From CAWGYT01 sp963826795 (GTDB lineage Bacteria; Planctomycetota; Planctomycetia; Pirellulales; Pirellulaceae): DNA of 64,000 bases. The notes beneath the pieces are model-generated. The model was not told the DNA's origin and searched no databases. It was given only the letters and a program-made list of their open reading frames with translations. Position numbers and translations under genes: made by a program. Below, in pieces: positions 1-9,085 of the stretch (its first letter is position 1; every line of letters starts with the position of its first letter). Location: assembly GCA_963826795.1 (NCBI GenBank), contig CAWGYT010000019.1, positions 62,001 to 126,000 of the forward strand, read 5' to 3'.

Positions 1-2163
1 CCGCTGCTGAGCGGCGTCAGGCCGCGTCCTGGAGCAAATGTGTTCGCAATTCTCGTGGACAATAGTCGCAGTATGGAGGTGAAAGGACGCGGTTTACCAG
101 CGGGGCCTGCACTGAAGTCTTGGCTAGGACCGTCGGATGCAGGCTGGCGAGCGAGATTGGCACAGGACTTCGATGTCCGGATTTACGCCGTCGATCGCGA
201 CCTCCACCGCTTGGAGGGCACCGATGAGCTGGATTTCGGAGGCGATTATTCCAACCTTTCCGCTGCGCTGACGACGCTATCCGAACGGTTCGCCGATCGA
301 CCCTTGGCAGGCGTGCTGCTCGTCAGCGACGGGAACGCGACGGATGCGCCGCGTGATCTCTCGGGCGGAGCGCTGCCGCGATGTCCAGTCTATCCCGTGA
401 TTCCCAGCCGCGTCCAAGTGCCGAGCGACGTACGACTTGAGCGAGTGCAAGTCAGTCAGAGTTTTTTCGAAACATCGCCGACAACGGTGACCGCCGATGT
501 CGTCAGCCACGCGTTTGCTCGTCAGCCGCTTGTCGTGCAGTTGCGCAAAGCGGGGGGCGATCTGGTCGAGGAACAGGCCCTGGTTGCCCAAGGCGATGGC
601 CGCGGTCTGCCCGTTCGGTTTCGCTTTCGACCGGAAGAACCCGGTCTGAGTTTCTATCAACTCGCCGTCTTCCCCGCTGTGGATCGCGACCGTTTTACGA
701 AAGGTGAGTCATCGACGGAAGCCACGTTGGCCAATAATACGCGGACCATTTTGGTCGATCGAGGAGGCGGTCCGTTTCGTGTCCTCTACCTGGCAGGTCG
801 GCCTAACTGGGAGTTCAAGTTTTTGCGGCGAGCCCTGGAAGAGGACGAGGAGATTCAGCTCGTCGGACTGCTGCGGATCGCGAACAAGGAGCCCAAATTT
901 CAGTTTCGCGATCGGGCCGGCGCGAGCGATACCAATCGGCTCTTCGAAGGTTTTGACGCACAATCGGAGGACGAGGCCGAGAACTACGACGAGCCCGTCT
1001 TGTTGCGGATCGGAGTCGAAAACGCAGAGGAATTGGCCGAGGGGTTTCCGAAGGACGACGAGACTCTGTTTCGGTACGATGCCGTCGTGATCGACGACAT
1101 CGATGCGTCGTTTTTCTCGCCGGATCAGATGTTGTTATTGCGTCGGTATGTGAGCCAACGCGGCGGTGCACTCCTGATGCTTGGCGGCATTGATACGCTG
1201 GTTCAAGGAGGCTACGCGCGGACTCCGTTGGGGGAGATGCTGCCAGTCTACTTGACGCGTCAGCCTCCCCTGCCGACCGACGCGACGGTTCGACTGAAGC
1301 TTACGCGGGAGGGGTTATTGGAGACTTGGACACGATTGCGGTCGACCGAAGCGGAAGAAGACACGCGACTGTCCTCGATGCCGAGTTTTCGCACCTTGAA
1401 CAAAGTCGGCGGGATCAAGCCCGGGGCGGTGGCCGTGGCGGAGGCCGTTGACGATGACGCGGCGGAACCTGCCATCGTGACGCAACGCTTCGGCAAGGGC
1501 CGCACGGCCGCCATTCTGCTCGGAGATCTCTGGCACTGGGCGCTTAACCGGCCGCGCATGGAAACGGACGACCTGGCGACTTTTTGGCGGCAAACCATGC
1601 GTTGGCTCGTTGCCGAATCGCCCCAACGGGCCGAGCTGAGGGTGAACAGCGAGGCCGGATCGGCTGCCGTTCGACTGGAGGTCGCGGTTCGAGACGCCGA
1701 TTTCGAGGCCGACGACGATGCTTCGGTCGAAATGGTCGTCACGCGGCCTTCGGGGGAATCGACCAAGCTGAGTCTCGAACCGAGCTCGGAGTTGGCGGGT
1801 GTTTATGCAGCCGAGTACTGGCCGCAAGAGAACGGCGGGTATCGCGTCACCGCTCGGGTGATCGCCGGACAAGGCGAACCCTTGATTGCCCGCGACCAGG
1901 GCTGGGTCACGGCCCCCGAGCAATCCGAATTTGATCGGCTCGAGCTGAATGTCAACGGATTGTCACAACTTGCGGCCGAAACCGGCGGTCAGTTGATCGA
2001 CCCCGACCAGATTTCCCAGTTCGTGGCCAATCGGCGGCGCCAGCCCGTCCCGGTGACGGAACACTGGGTCGCACCGCTCTGGCATCAGGCCTGGGTTTTC
2101 GCCGCTGCCATCTTCTGCCTTTGTGCGGAATGGGGACTTCGCCGCTGGAAAGGGTTGACGTGA
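1..2163 (+). CDS. vWA / GATase-like membrane protein (5' end outside window)
   Basis: The frame is open from the first base, so the N-terminus lies upstream; about 720 residues are visible. It opens directly into a vWA-like core with the MIDAS-type motif LVDNSRSM (DxSxS). Around residues 255-300 is the stretch VLYLAGRPNWEFKFLRRAL, typical of the glutamine-amidotransferase-like domain found in large planctomycete vWA proteins. The last ~30 residues form one hydrophobic helix (WVFAAAIFCLCAEWGL) followed by RRWKG, so the protein is probably membrane anchored with a short cytoplasmic tail. Its stop codon overlaps the start of the following protease gene (GTGA), indicating translational coupling. 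Family function is not well established; a role in surface assembly or a BatA-like system is inference. Confidence 0.8.
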   Translation, partial: PLLSGVRPRPGANVFAILVDNSRSMEVKGRGLPAGPALKSWLGPSDAGWRARLAQDFDVRIYAVDRDLHRLEGTDELDFGGDYSNLSAALTTLSERFADRPLAGVLLVSDGNATDAPRDLSGGALPRCPVYPVIPSRVQVPSDVRLERVQVSQSFFETSPTTVTADVVSHAFARQPLVVQLRKAGGDLVEEQALVAQGDGRGLPVRFRFRPEEPGLSFYQLAVFPAVDRDRFTKGESSTEATLANNTRTILVDRGGGPFRVLYLAGRPNWEFKFLRRALEEDEEIQLVGLLRIANKEPKFQFRDRAGASDTNRLFEGFDAQSEDEAENYDEPVLLRIGVENAEELAEGFPKDDETLFRYDAVVIDDIDASFFSPDQMLLLRRYVSQRGGALLMLGGIDTLVQGGYARTPLGEMLPVYLTRQPPLPTDATVRLKLTREGLLETWTRLRSTEAEEDTRLSSMPSFRTLNKVGGIKPGAVAVAEAVDDDAAEPAIVTQRFGKGRTAAILLGDLWHWALNRPRMETDDLATFWRQTMRWLVAESPQRAELRVNSEAGSAAVRLEVAVRDADFEADDDASVEMVVTRPSGESTKLSLEPSSELAGVYAAEYWPQENGGYRVTARVIAGQGEPLIARDQGWVTAPEQSEFDRLELNVNGLSQLAAETGGQLIDPDQISQFVANRRRQPVPVTEHWVAPLWHQAWVFAAAIFCLCAEWGLRRWKGLT

Positions 2164-3245
2164 ATCAGATCTCGCCCACGCACCAACGCGTGAAGAAAGC
2201 CTCGCAGCACATGACGCGCTGCATTCAAGCAACCGCCAAGCCAAGGTCGCGGGCTGCCGCCTGGATTGCCGCGGCGCTCGCGATTGGAATGTTGCTTGGC
2301 ACCGGACGAGCCAAGACCGTTGCGGACGAAAATCAGCCCAACGTGTCCGTGACCGAACTTCCGGTTGAGTTGATTGTCGTGCAAGGTGCAGCGGGCGCCG
2401 CGGAATATGAATCGACGTTTGCGGAAAGCGTCTCGCGCTGGTGTGACCTCGCGGACCGAATGCTCTGGACTTGTCGCGTCGTCGCGCCGGGAGCCGGACC
2501 CGAATCGGATCGAGAGCGGCTGCAGTCGGTCCTGCAGGCTGCGGCCGCTGAGCAGGACGGCCCGCTCTGGTTGGTGCTGATTGGACATGGAACGTTTACG
2601 CAGAACGTGGCCAAGTTCAATCTCGAAGGGCCCGATGTTTCGGCGCAGGAGCTTGCGTCCTGGCTGAACGAGATCCAGCGCCCGGTGGCTGTGATCAATT
2701 GCGCGTCGTGCAGCGGCGCCTTCATCGGACCCCTGTCCGGCCCGGATCGAGTCGTCGTTACCGCAACTCGCAGCGGTGCAGAGCAGAATTTTTCGCGCTT
2801 CGGTGGATTCCTGTCGGAAGCCATTCACGACCCTCAAATCGATCTCGATCACGACGGCTCACTCTCGCTGCTGGAAGCCTTTCTGGCCAGTGCTCGCAGA
2901 ACGCAGGACTTCTACCGGGCGGAATCGCGCTTGGCGACAGAACACGCGCTGCTGGACGACAATGGAGACCGCGCCGGCACCAGCGTCGATTTCTTTCGCG
3001 GAATCCGTGCCGTCGCGCAAGCAGCCGATGACCGAGCCGTTGATGGCTTGCGAGCCCATCAATGGATGCTGAACCGATTCTCGGACGACGCGCCGCTACC
3101 GCCCGATCGACAGCAGCGACGCGCGGAATTGGAGCAGTCGATCGAGACACTCCGAGCCGAGAAAGCGGCGTTGTCTGAAGAAAATTACTACGAGCGGTTA
3201 GAATCGCTTCTGGTCGAATTCGCTCGGCTGTACCAAACCGAATAA
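2160..3245 (+). CDS. Secreted caspase-like (C13/clan CD) cysteine protease with EF-hand-like loop
   Basis: About 361 residues. The GTG start overlaps the upstream stop by four bases; an ATG 17 codons later is an alternative. A basic stretch then a hydrophobic segment (AAAWIAAALAIGMLLGTGRA) suggests a signal peptide or membrane anchor. Clan CD features: LVLIGHGTF supplies the catalytic His, and VINCASCSGAF followed by VVVTATRSGAEQNFSRFGG closely resembles the Cys region of legumain-type C13 peptidases; the second Cys of NCASC is the likely nucleophile. DLDHDGSLSLLEAF reads as an EF-hand-type calcium loop. The C-terminus is a short charged helix. Pairing with the vWA/GATase protein suggests a joint role at the cell surface, but the substrate is unknown. 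Confidence 0.75.
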   Translation: MNQISPTHQRVKKASQHMTRCIQATAKPRSRAAAWIAAALAIGMLLGTGRAKTVADENQPNVSVTELPVELIVVQGAAGAAEYESTFAESVSRWCDLADRMLWTCRVVAPGAGPESDRERLQSVLQAAAAEQDGPLWLVLIGHGTFTQNVAKFNLEGPDVSAQELASWLNEIQRPVAVINCASCSGAFIGPLSGPDRVVVTATRSGAEQNFSRFGGFLSEAIHDPQIDLDHDGSLSLLEAFLASARRTQDFYRAESRLATEHALLDDNGDRAGTSVDFFRGIRAVAQAADDRAVDGLRAHQWMLNRFSDDAPLPPDRQQRRAELEQSIETLRAEKAALSEENYYERLESLLVEFARLYQTE

Positions 3246-3332
3246 GGGCCGAGCAGCGCGGTCCGGAGCAAGAAGGAGCCGCCCATCGGATTGTCAACCA
3301 GGGACGGTGCCCCACTCATTGCTCCCTGAAGT

Positions 3333-4342
3333 CCCCCTCATCCGGCCTTCGGCCACCTTCTCCCGCGCTGGGGAGAAGGGACAGGATTGTGTCACCTCTC
3401 CCGAGGCCGGGAGAGGTCGCTCGGGTCCCGCAGGCGGGAGCCGAGCGGGTGAGGGCTGAGTGTCTGGCAAGAGGCGGGCCCCCTCATCCGGCCTTCGGCC
3501 ACCTTCTCCCGCGCTGGGGAGAAGGGACAGGATTGTGTCACCTCTCCCGGGGCCGGGAGAGGTCGCTCGGGTCCCGCAGGCGGGAGCCGAGCGGGTGAGG
3601 GCTGAGTGTCTGGCAGGAGGTAGGCCCCCTCATCCGGCCTTCGGCCACCTTCTCCCGCGCTGGGGAGAAGGGACAGGATTGTGTCACCTCTCCCGGGGCC
3701 GGGAGAGGTCGCTCGGGTCCCGCGGGCGGGAGCCGAGCGGGTGAGGGCTGAGTGTCTGGCAAGAGGCGGGCCCCCTCATCCGGCCTTCGGCCACCTTCTC
3801 CCGCGCTGGGGAGAAGGGACAGGATCGTGTCACCTCTCCCGGGGCCGGGAGAGGTCGCTCGGGTCCCGCAGGCGGGAGCCGAGCGGGTGAGGGCTGAGTG
3901 TCTGGCAGGAGAGGCGGGCCCCCTCATCCGGCCTTCGGCCACCTTCTCCCGCGCTGGGGAGAAGGGACAGGATTGTGTCACCTCTCCCGGGGCCGGGAGA
4001 GGTCGCTCGGGTCTCGCAGGCGGGAGCCGAGCGGGTGAGGGCTGAGTGTCTGGCAAGAGGCGGGCCCCCTCATCCGGCCTTCGGCCACCTTCTCCCGCGC
4101 TGGGGAGAAGGGACAGGATCGTGTCACCTCTCCCGGGGCCGGGAGAGGTCGCTCGGGTCCCGCAGGCGGGAGCCGAGCGGGTGAGGGCTGAGTGTCTGGC
4201 AAGAGGCGGGCCCCCTCATCCGGCCTTCGGCCACCTTCTCCCGCGCTGGGGAGAAGGGACAGGATCGTGTCACCTCTCCCGGGGCCGGGAGAGGTCGCTC
4301 GGGTCCCGCAGGCGGGACCCGAGCGGGTGAGGGCTGAGTGTC
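3333..4342. repeat. Tandem array of seven ~146-bp hairpin-rich repeats
   Basis: Copies begin with CCCCCTCATCCGGCC at 3333, 3479, 3625, 3771, 3919, 4065 and 4211, a period of 146 bp (148 once). Each unit contains consecutive inverted repeats: GGCCTTCGGCC, CCTTCTCCC...GGGGAGAAGG, CCTCTCCCGGGGCCGGGAGAGG-like, and CTCGG...CCGAG. Copies differ at only a few positions, so the array expanded recently. It sits between the convergent 3' ends of the protease gene and the acidic-tail gene, starting ~90 bp after one stop and ending ~10 bp before the other. Long ORFs across it on both strands are by-products of the 146-bp unit. Related arrays occur at 39468-40305 and 43488-43771. Confidence 0.95.
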
Positions 4343-4351
4343 GGCGACGGG

Positions 4352-5434
4352 TTAAGAGAAATCAGTCTTCGTCGTCTTCATCTCCTTCGTCTTCATCTCC
4401 TCGTCGTCTTCATCTCCTTCGTCGTCTTCATCTTCGTCGTCTTCATCTTCGTCGTCTTCATCTTCGTCCTGCATTTCGGACGCTTTTTCCATGTGTTCGG
4501 CGAGTTCTTGCTCCCAACCTTCGAGGCGTTCGGTCAGAGCGTGCTCGACTTGCTCGCCAAATTCGCGGATGTGTTTTTCAACTGCTTCGAATCGTTCCTC
4601 GGTGTGACGTTCGACTTCTTCGCCGAAGCGTCGGACGTGCTGTTCAATTTCCTCGAAACGTTCGTGGCCGAATCGTTCCAGCTCTTCGAGGCGGCGGCCG
4701 ATTCCTCGTTCGAGATCGCTCGTCCGCTCGTCCGCTTGTCGGCGCAGTTCCTCCACACGTCGATGCGCTTCGTCGATCGCGCGCCCGAGATCCTCCGTGT
4801 GACGGGTCCGTTCTTCCAAACGCTCGACGGCTTGGCGCAAGTGTCCAAGCATTTCGCGGACCTCGCCCATCTGCTGCTCTGCCTGTTCGCCCCACGGTCC
4901 GCGCGGCGGCTGACCGGGACCGGGGCCAAAAGGCATGCGGGGCGGTTGGGGGCCGGGAACGAATACTCCCTCGGGACGTCCGCGAAAACGATCGGCGATT
5001 CGTTCCCGCAGCATTCCGGCTTCCTCGGGCAGTCCTGCCTGGAGCAAATGATTAATCGCCTGCCGGACATGTTCCATCTGCTCATCGCGGCTTGGCTCAT
5101 CGCGTCGTCCCGCGTCTTGGCGGCGCTCGATCTCGCGACGTTCTTCTCGCTCCTCTCGCTCTCTCGCCTCGGGACCGCGCTCGCGGGAGCGGTCCACGGG
5201 TCGAGCTTCTTCGCGCCGCCGATCTTGCTCACCTTCGCCCTCGGGTTGACGCACGCGCACTCGGCGTTGCCGAATAATTTCGACCGGGCGTCCGATTTCC
5301 GCGTCGGCTTCGAATTCCACGTCGACTTCGCGCCGCTCGGGTGCATCTTGGGCGGGCAACAGGGTCGCGGTACCCAGCAGCACGGCGGCGGCGGAACCCA
5401 AGTGCAGGGGATTAGTCAGGGAAAAAAACTTCAT
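4352..5434 (-). CDS. Secreted highly charged coiled-coil protein with acidic low-complexity tail
   Basis: About 360 residues, not recognised as a known family. The ATG at 5434 is chosen because GGAG lies 9 bases upstream; a GTG five codons earlier is less likely. Residues 1-28 (MKFFSLTNPLHLG...LLPAQDA) form a signal peptide. The middle is extremely rich in E, R, Q and D with heptad-like spacing, predicting long coiled coils. The tail is encoded by 15-18-bp GAC/GAA/GAT repeats and reads DDEDE several times, then abruptly changes to MKTKEMKTTKTDFS. Restoring one A in the repeat returns the tail to D/E/G coding and ends it at a TGA at 4364-4362, so a 1-base slippage deletion is likely. Role unknown; periplasmic or surface scaffold or metal/cation binding is speculation. 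Confidence 0.75.
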   Translation of the reverse strand: MKFFSLTNPLHLGSAAAVLLGTATLLPAQDAPERREVDVEFEADAEIGRPVEIIRQRRVRVRQPEGEGEQDRRREEARPVDRSRERGPEAREREEREERREIERRQDAGRRDEPSRDEQMEHVRQAINHLLQAGLPEEAGMLRERIADRFRGRPEGVFVPGPQPPRMPFGPGPGQPPRGPWGEQAEQQMGEVREMLGHLRQAVERLEERTRHTEDLGRAIDEAHRRVEELRRQADERTSDLERGIGRRLEELERFGHERFEEIEQHVRRFGEEVERHTEERFEAVEKHIREFGEQVEHALTERLEGWEQELAEHMEKASEMQDEDEDDEDEDDEDEDDEGDEDDEEMKTKEMKTTKTDFS

Positions 5435-5480
5435 TTTTACATACTCCACGGACTGGACGGATCACTGCGGAACGACGTCC

Positions 5481-5509
5481 ATGATACACTGTCGCCGAGT
5501 GATTACCAA
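5481..5509 (-). promoter_or_regulatory. Putative sigma70-type promoter for the acidic coiled-coil gene
   Basis: On the minus strand TTGGTA (5509-5504) is followed after 17 bp by TATCAT (5486-5481), which would start transcription about 40 bases before the ATG at 5434. The match is good for the -10 and moderate for the -35. No experiment supports it. Confidence 0.4.
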
Positions 5510-5616
5510 CAGAAACGAACGGCGGTGAGACCGTGTGGATTCGTCAACGGGAAGCCAATCTTGAAGAAAATCGGGCGACTTTTTTTGCGGAATCGCATGA
5601 CGGAGGCAGCGGACTG

Positions 5617-7128
5617 ATGCCAGCGAACGGTTTCTCGCGAGGGGGCTACTTCTTCGCACTTATCTCGGCTCTGGCCCTGCACCAGGCTTGGTCCGCGACC
5701 GTTTCGGCTGCTGAATCGAACCGGCCGAACTTGGTGTTCATCTTGGCGGATGATCAGTGCTACGAGACGATTGCTGCCTGGGGAGATCTGCCGATTGAAA
5801 CGCCCAACCTCGACCGCTTGGCGCGACGGGGGACTTCGTTTACTCACACGTACAACATGGGATCATGGACGGGTGCGGTGTGCGTGGCGAGCCGCACGAT
5901 GTTGAATACGGGCCGCTTCCTGTGGCACGCCCATCGTGTTCAGGGTCAGTTGGTCGAAGAGCAGCGGGCCGGTCGGATGTGGTCCGAGATGTTGCGCCGG
6001 GCAGGCTATCGGACTTACATGACCGGAAAGTGGCACCTGGCAACGGACGCCACGAAGCTATTCGACGTGACGCGGCATATTCGGGGCGGGATGCCGGCCC
6101 AGACTCCGGCGGGCTACGATCGCCCGTTGCCCGAAGTCCCCGATCGGTGGTCGCCGTCGGATCCAAGGTTTGGCGGCTATTGGCAAGGAGGCCGACATTG
6201 GAGTGTTGTGGTGGCCGACGATGCCGTCGACTTCGTGGGGCAGGCGGCACGCGAAGAAGCACCGTTTTTCATGTATCTGGCCTTTAATGCCCCTCATGAT
6301 CCGCGACAATCACCCCAGGAATTCGTGGACCGCTATCCGCGGGAAAAGGTTCAAATTCCCCCGAACTTTCTTGCTGAGTATCCTTTCAAGGACGCGATTG
6401 GCTGCGGCGCGAGTCTGCGTGACGAGCACCTCGGTCCGTTTCCGCGGACCGAGTACTCCGTGCAGGTTCATCGCCAGGAGTACTATGCGTTGATCACGCA
6501 CCTGGACCAACAGATCGGAAGGATTCTGGACGCGATCGACGAGAGCGGCAAGTCCGACAGTACGTACATTTTCTTTACCGCGGATCATGGCCTGGCGGTT
6601 GGCCACCACGGGTTCATGGGCAAGCAGAATCTTTACGATCACAGCGTGCGTGTTCCAATGATCGTCGCGGGGCCGGGTATCGACGAGGACCGGCGCATCG
6701 CGACGCCGGTCTATCTGCAGGACGTGATGCCAACCACCCTGGAACTGGCCCGGATCCCGTGTCCCGAGCACGTCCAGTTTTCGAGTCTCCTGGGGCTGCT
6801 CCGAGGCGACTCACCTGCGCCCTACGATGGCATCTATGGCGCGTATCTGAACCTGCAGCGAATGATCACACTGGACGGTTATAAATTAATCCTTTACCCG
6901 TCAATTCAGCGGATGCGACTGTATCACCTGGCACGCGATCCAGCGGAGCTGATCGATTTGGCCGACGATGTGGCCTATCGACCCGTCGCGCGGCGATTGT
7001 TCGTGCGGCTCATGCAGTTGCAAGCCGAGACGGCCGATACGCTGGATCTGGCAACGCCCTTCGCGGATTGGATGGGGACGGAATCCAAAACGACGGTCGT
7101 TCAAGACTCTTCCGCACTCAAATTGTAA
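5617..7128 (+). CDS. Secreted sulfatase (S1 family, Cys-type)
   Basis: About 503 residues from the ATG at 5617, which has GGAGG ten bases upstream; upstream in-frame starts lack this. Residues 1-33 form a signal peptide. Then NLVFILADDQ supplies the metal-binding acidic pair, and CVASRTMLNTGR (Cys ~89) is the sulfatase signature in which Cys is converted to formylglycine; GKWHLA, FNAPHDPR and TADHGLAVGHHGFMGKQ are further active-site blocks. It hydrolyses a sulfate ester, probably of a polysaccharide or small organosulfate, outside the cytoplasm; the substrate cannot be read from sequence. Planctomycetes carry many such enzymes for algal sulfated polysaccharides. The cognate formylglycine-generating enzyme is not in the window. 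The oxygenase gene starts 50 bp downstream. Confidence 0.92.
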   Translation: MPANGFSRGGYFFALISALALHQAWSATVSAAESNRPNLVFILADDQCYETIAAWGDLPIETPNLDRLARRGTSFTHTYNMGSWTGAVCVASRTMLNTGRFLWHAHRVQGQLVEEQRAGRMWSEMLRRAGYRTYMTGKWHLATDATKLFDVTRHIRGGMPAQTPAGYDRPLPEVPDRWSPSDPRFGGYWQGGRHWSVVVADDAVDFVGQAAREEAPFFMYLAFNAPHDPRQSPQEFVDRYPREKVQIPPNFLAEYPFKDAIGCGASLRDEHLGPFPRTEYSVQVHRQEYYALITHLDQQIGRILDAIDESGKSDSTYIFFTADHGLAVGHHGFMGKQNLYDHSVRVPMIVAGPGIDEDRRIATPVYLQDVMPTTLELARIPCPEHVQFSSLLGLLRGDSPAPYDGIYGAYLNLQRMITLDGYKLILYPSIQRMRLYHLARDPAELIDLADDVAYRPVARRLFVRLMQLQAETADTLDLATPFADWMGTESKTTVVQDSSALKL

Positions 7129-7178
7129 GGCGGGTCGCGTGTAGTTTTCGTGGCATTCCGAAATACCGAGTCAGCCCC

Positions 7179-8135
7179 ATGACGCCGCGAGATGGCAGCG
7201 AATCGATCGCTTGGAACGTCGTTGAAGGGACACTGGCGGACGTGCTTCGTTCCTGTCCCGATCCCTTGCCAGCTCTGGCCCGAGCGGAGTTTCCCGCGAT
7301 CGTCGTGCGCGGCGTTTGCGCGACCGAGCGATGCCAGCAGATTGTCGCTCGTCTCATGGAGCGGCAATTAATGTACGACCCACGCGGACCTGTCCCGGAC
7401 CGATTTTTGGCGGAAAGTGTTCCGCAGGGCTACTATCGTCGCGGAACCGAGGCCGTTAATGACCGTGCGGAGTCAGCGACGTCTCCCGTGGCGGGTCACC
7501 GAATCGACATCGGGACAAGCCTTGGCTATCGGGGTGGCGATCCCGAAACCTTTTTTCGCCACGCCGACCAGACGCGGACGTTGTTTGCTTCGCTGTGGGG
7601 CGACTCTTCCGACCCGGTTCGGCTGATCTACGACACGCTCGCACAACTGTCGTCGGCGCACCGCATCGTGACGGCGCACCACGTCGTGACGGCACACGAG
7701 TCGGATGGGCGGACTTATGGGCCCGCCATTTTTCGTGTGCACTACGGACCCTACACCTATCCTCCGCATTTCGATTCGGTTCGCTACCGTGAGGGACGCC
7801 ACCAATACGCCGTGTACCGCTATGAGCATCAGTTCGCGGGTGTCCTGGTGCTTCAAAACTCCGTGGCCGACGGCCGGACGGCTCAGTGTCGAATCCACCG
7901 CTGCCTGTGGACGCCCCAGCTGGATGCCGTGCTTCAGCGACAGGAATTCGAATCGTACGCGCGAGAGCATGGCGTGGCCTGCTGCACGGTCGAACTGCAG
8001 CCAGGGGACCTTTACTTTTTCAACACGCGTTGCATCCATGAGGTTCCGGGAGTCCCTGGAGAGTTGCCACGTATCGTATTGGCGACATTTGTGGGCTACG
8101 ATCCTGCGATTTCCGAAATCATGGTCTGGGGATAG
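7179..8135 (+). CDS. Fe(II)/2-oxoglutarate-type oxygenase-like protein
   Basis: About 318 residues from the ATG at 7179. The double-stranded beta-helix metal site is visible: TYPPHFDSV gives the HxD pair (about residues 190-192), CIHEVPG the distal His, and LPRIVLATFVGY the Arg expected to bind the 2-oxoglutarate carboxylate. The N-terminal half has no recognisable domain. No signal peptide, so cytoplasmic. It lies between a sulfatase and a second oxygenase of the PhyH family in the same orientation, suggesting a small oxidative gene set. The substrate is unknown; hydroxylation of a small molecule or of a protein side chain are both possible. Confidence 0.65.
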   Translation: MTPRDGSESIAWNVVEGTLADVLRSCPDPLPALARAEFPAIVVRGVCATERCQQIVARLMERQLMYDPRGPVPDRFLAESVPQGYYRRGTEAVNDRAESATSPVAGHRIDIGTSLGYRGGDPETFFRHADQTRTLFASLWGDSSDPVRLIYDTLAQLSSAHRIVTAHHVVTAHESDGRTYGPAIFRVHYGPYTYPPHFDSVRYREGRHQYAVYRYEHQFAGVLVLQNSVADGRTAQCRIHRCLWTPQLDAVLQRQEFESYAREHGVACCTVELQPGDLYFFNTRCIHEVPGVPGELPRIVLATFVGYDPAISEIMVWG

Positions 8136-8204
8136 AATGAAAATAATTCGAATTCGGCCTGACTTGAACCGACCCGCCGAGTCGTCATCGTGAGGACGGC
8201 AACG

Positions 8205-9071
8205 ATGCAACCTATTTCCCAACAATTCGAGATCGCCCCTTCGGAGGAGACGCTGCGTCAGTTCCCCCGCGTGATGCGTTTCTTTCCCAGTCAGGTGACG
8301 CGGCCCAACTGGTTGACCAGCGAACAGGTCGCTCAGTTCAATCGCGACGGTTTCCTTCAACGAATTCGCATCTTCGACGAACGTCAAATGGCGGACCACC
8401 GCGCCTATTTTGACGATCTCTTGCAGCGTGCCTTGGCCGCTGGCAAGGACAGCTACTCGATCAGCACCGCGCACTTGTCATACGGACCCGTGTTCGATCT
8501 CTTAACCTGTCCGACGATCGTGGGTTGTGTCACGGATTTGCTGGGGCCCGACGTGGTGGGCTGGGGATCGCACTACTTCTGCAAGCTGCCGGGAGATGGC
8601 AAGGCGGTCGACTGGCACCAGGATGCCAGCTACTGGCCCTTGTCGCCGACGAAGACCGTGACGGTTTGGCTGGCCATCGACCCGACGGACCTGGAGAACG
8701 GCTGCATGCAGTTCATCGCGGGCTCCCACTTGCTGGGCGAATTGACGCACGAAACGGATGGCGAAACGGATGGCGAGGCAGGGGCCGGAGAGCGGGCTCG
8801 CAGCGTGTTGGGCCGTGGAATCCGCCAGGCCGCAGAACTCGGGACGGTCGTTGATAATCCACTGGACGCGGGTGAAATCTCGATTCATGCGGACCTTCTG
8901 GTGCACGGATCGGCGGCGAACCAGTCGGCACGGCGCCGCTGCGGGTTGACGCTCCGGTACTGTGCCGCTGACGTCCGAGCGGGGTTGGACTGGCATCGCA
9001 AGGGCGTCGTCGTCAGCGGATCGGATCCCTCGGGTCACTGGGCCAATCCATGCCGGCCGACCGACCGCTAG
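8205..9071 (+). CDS. Phytanoyl-CoA dioxygenase (PhyH) family protein
   Basis: About 288 residues. The ATG at 8205 has GAGGA 8 bases upstream; the GTG at 8190 is an alternative. PhyH hallmarks: SEQVAQFNRDGFL near the N-terminus, VDWHQDASYW with the HxD metal ligands, TVWLAIDPTDLENGCMQFI as the core strand, and a distal His in LLVHGSAANQS followed by RRCGLTLRY with the co-substrate Arg. This is a cytoplasmic non-haem iron oxygenase that would hydroxylate a small substrate using 2-oxoglutarate and O2. The stop codon TAG lies inside a CTAG that starts a short repeat-like sequence (CTAGTGCGGTGTCCCAGC), recalling the end of the 136-bp elements elsewhere in the window. Confidence 0.85.
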   Translation: MQPISQQFEIAPSEETLRQFPRVMRFFPSQVTRPNWLTSEQVAQFNRDGFLQRIRIFDERQMADHRAYFDDLLQRALAAGKDSYSISTAHLSYGPVFDLLTCPTIVGCVTDLLGPDVVGWGSHYFCKLPGDGKAVDWHQDASYWPLSPTKTVTVWLAIDPTDLENGCMQFIAGSHLLGELTHETDGETDGEAGAGERARSVLGRGIRQAAELGTVVDNPLDAGEISIHADLLVHGSAANQSARRRCGLTLRYCAADVRAGLDWHRKGVVVSGSDPSGHWANPCRPTDR

Positions 9072-9085
9072 TGCGGTGTCCCAGC
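9068..9085. repeat. Terminus resembling the CTAG 136-bp element
   Basis: CTAGTGCGGTGTCCCAGC resembles the element end CTAGTGCTTTGTCACAGC found at 46655. It directly follows the PhyH gene and supplies its TAG stop. No matching second terminus was found nearby, so it is at best a degenerate half element. Confidence 0.35.

Noticed and set aside
3389..4330. Series of short ORFs on both strands in the repeat array
   Set aside because: They are the same repeat translated again and again; they have no start signals and no protein-like composition.
3333..4342. Possible CRISPR array
   Set aside because: Units are ~146 bp and repeated throughout, without short constant repeats separated by unique spacers, and no cas genes are present.
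4493..5617. 374-codon plus-strand ORF rich in Phe/Leu
   Set aside because: It is the antisense of the acidic coiled-coil gene, whose GAR/GAY codons read as Phe/Leu/Ser on the other strand; the minus gene has a signal peptide, ribosome site and promoter.
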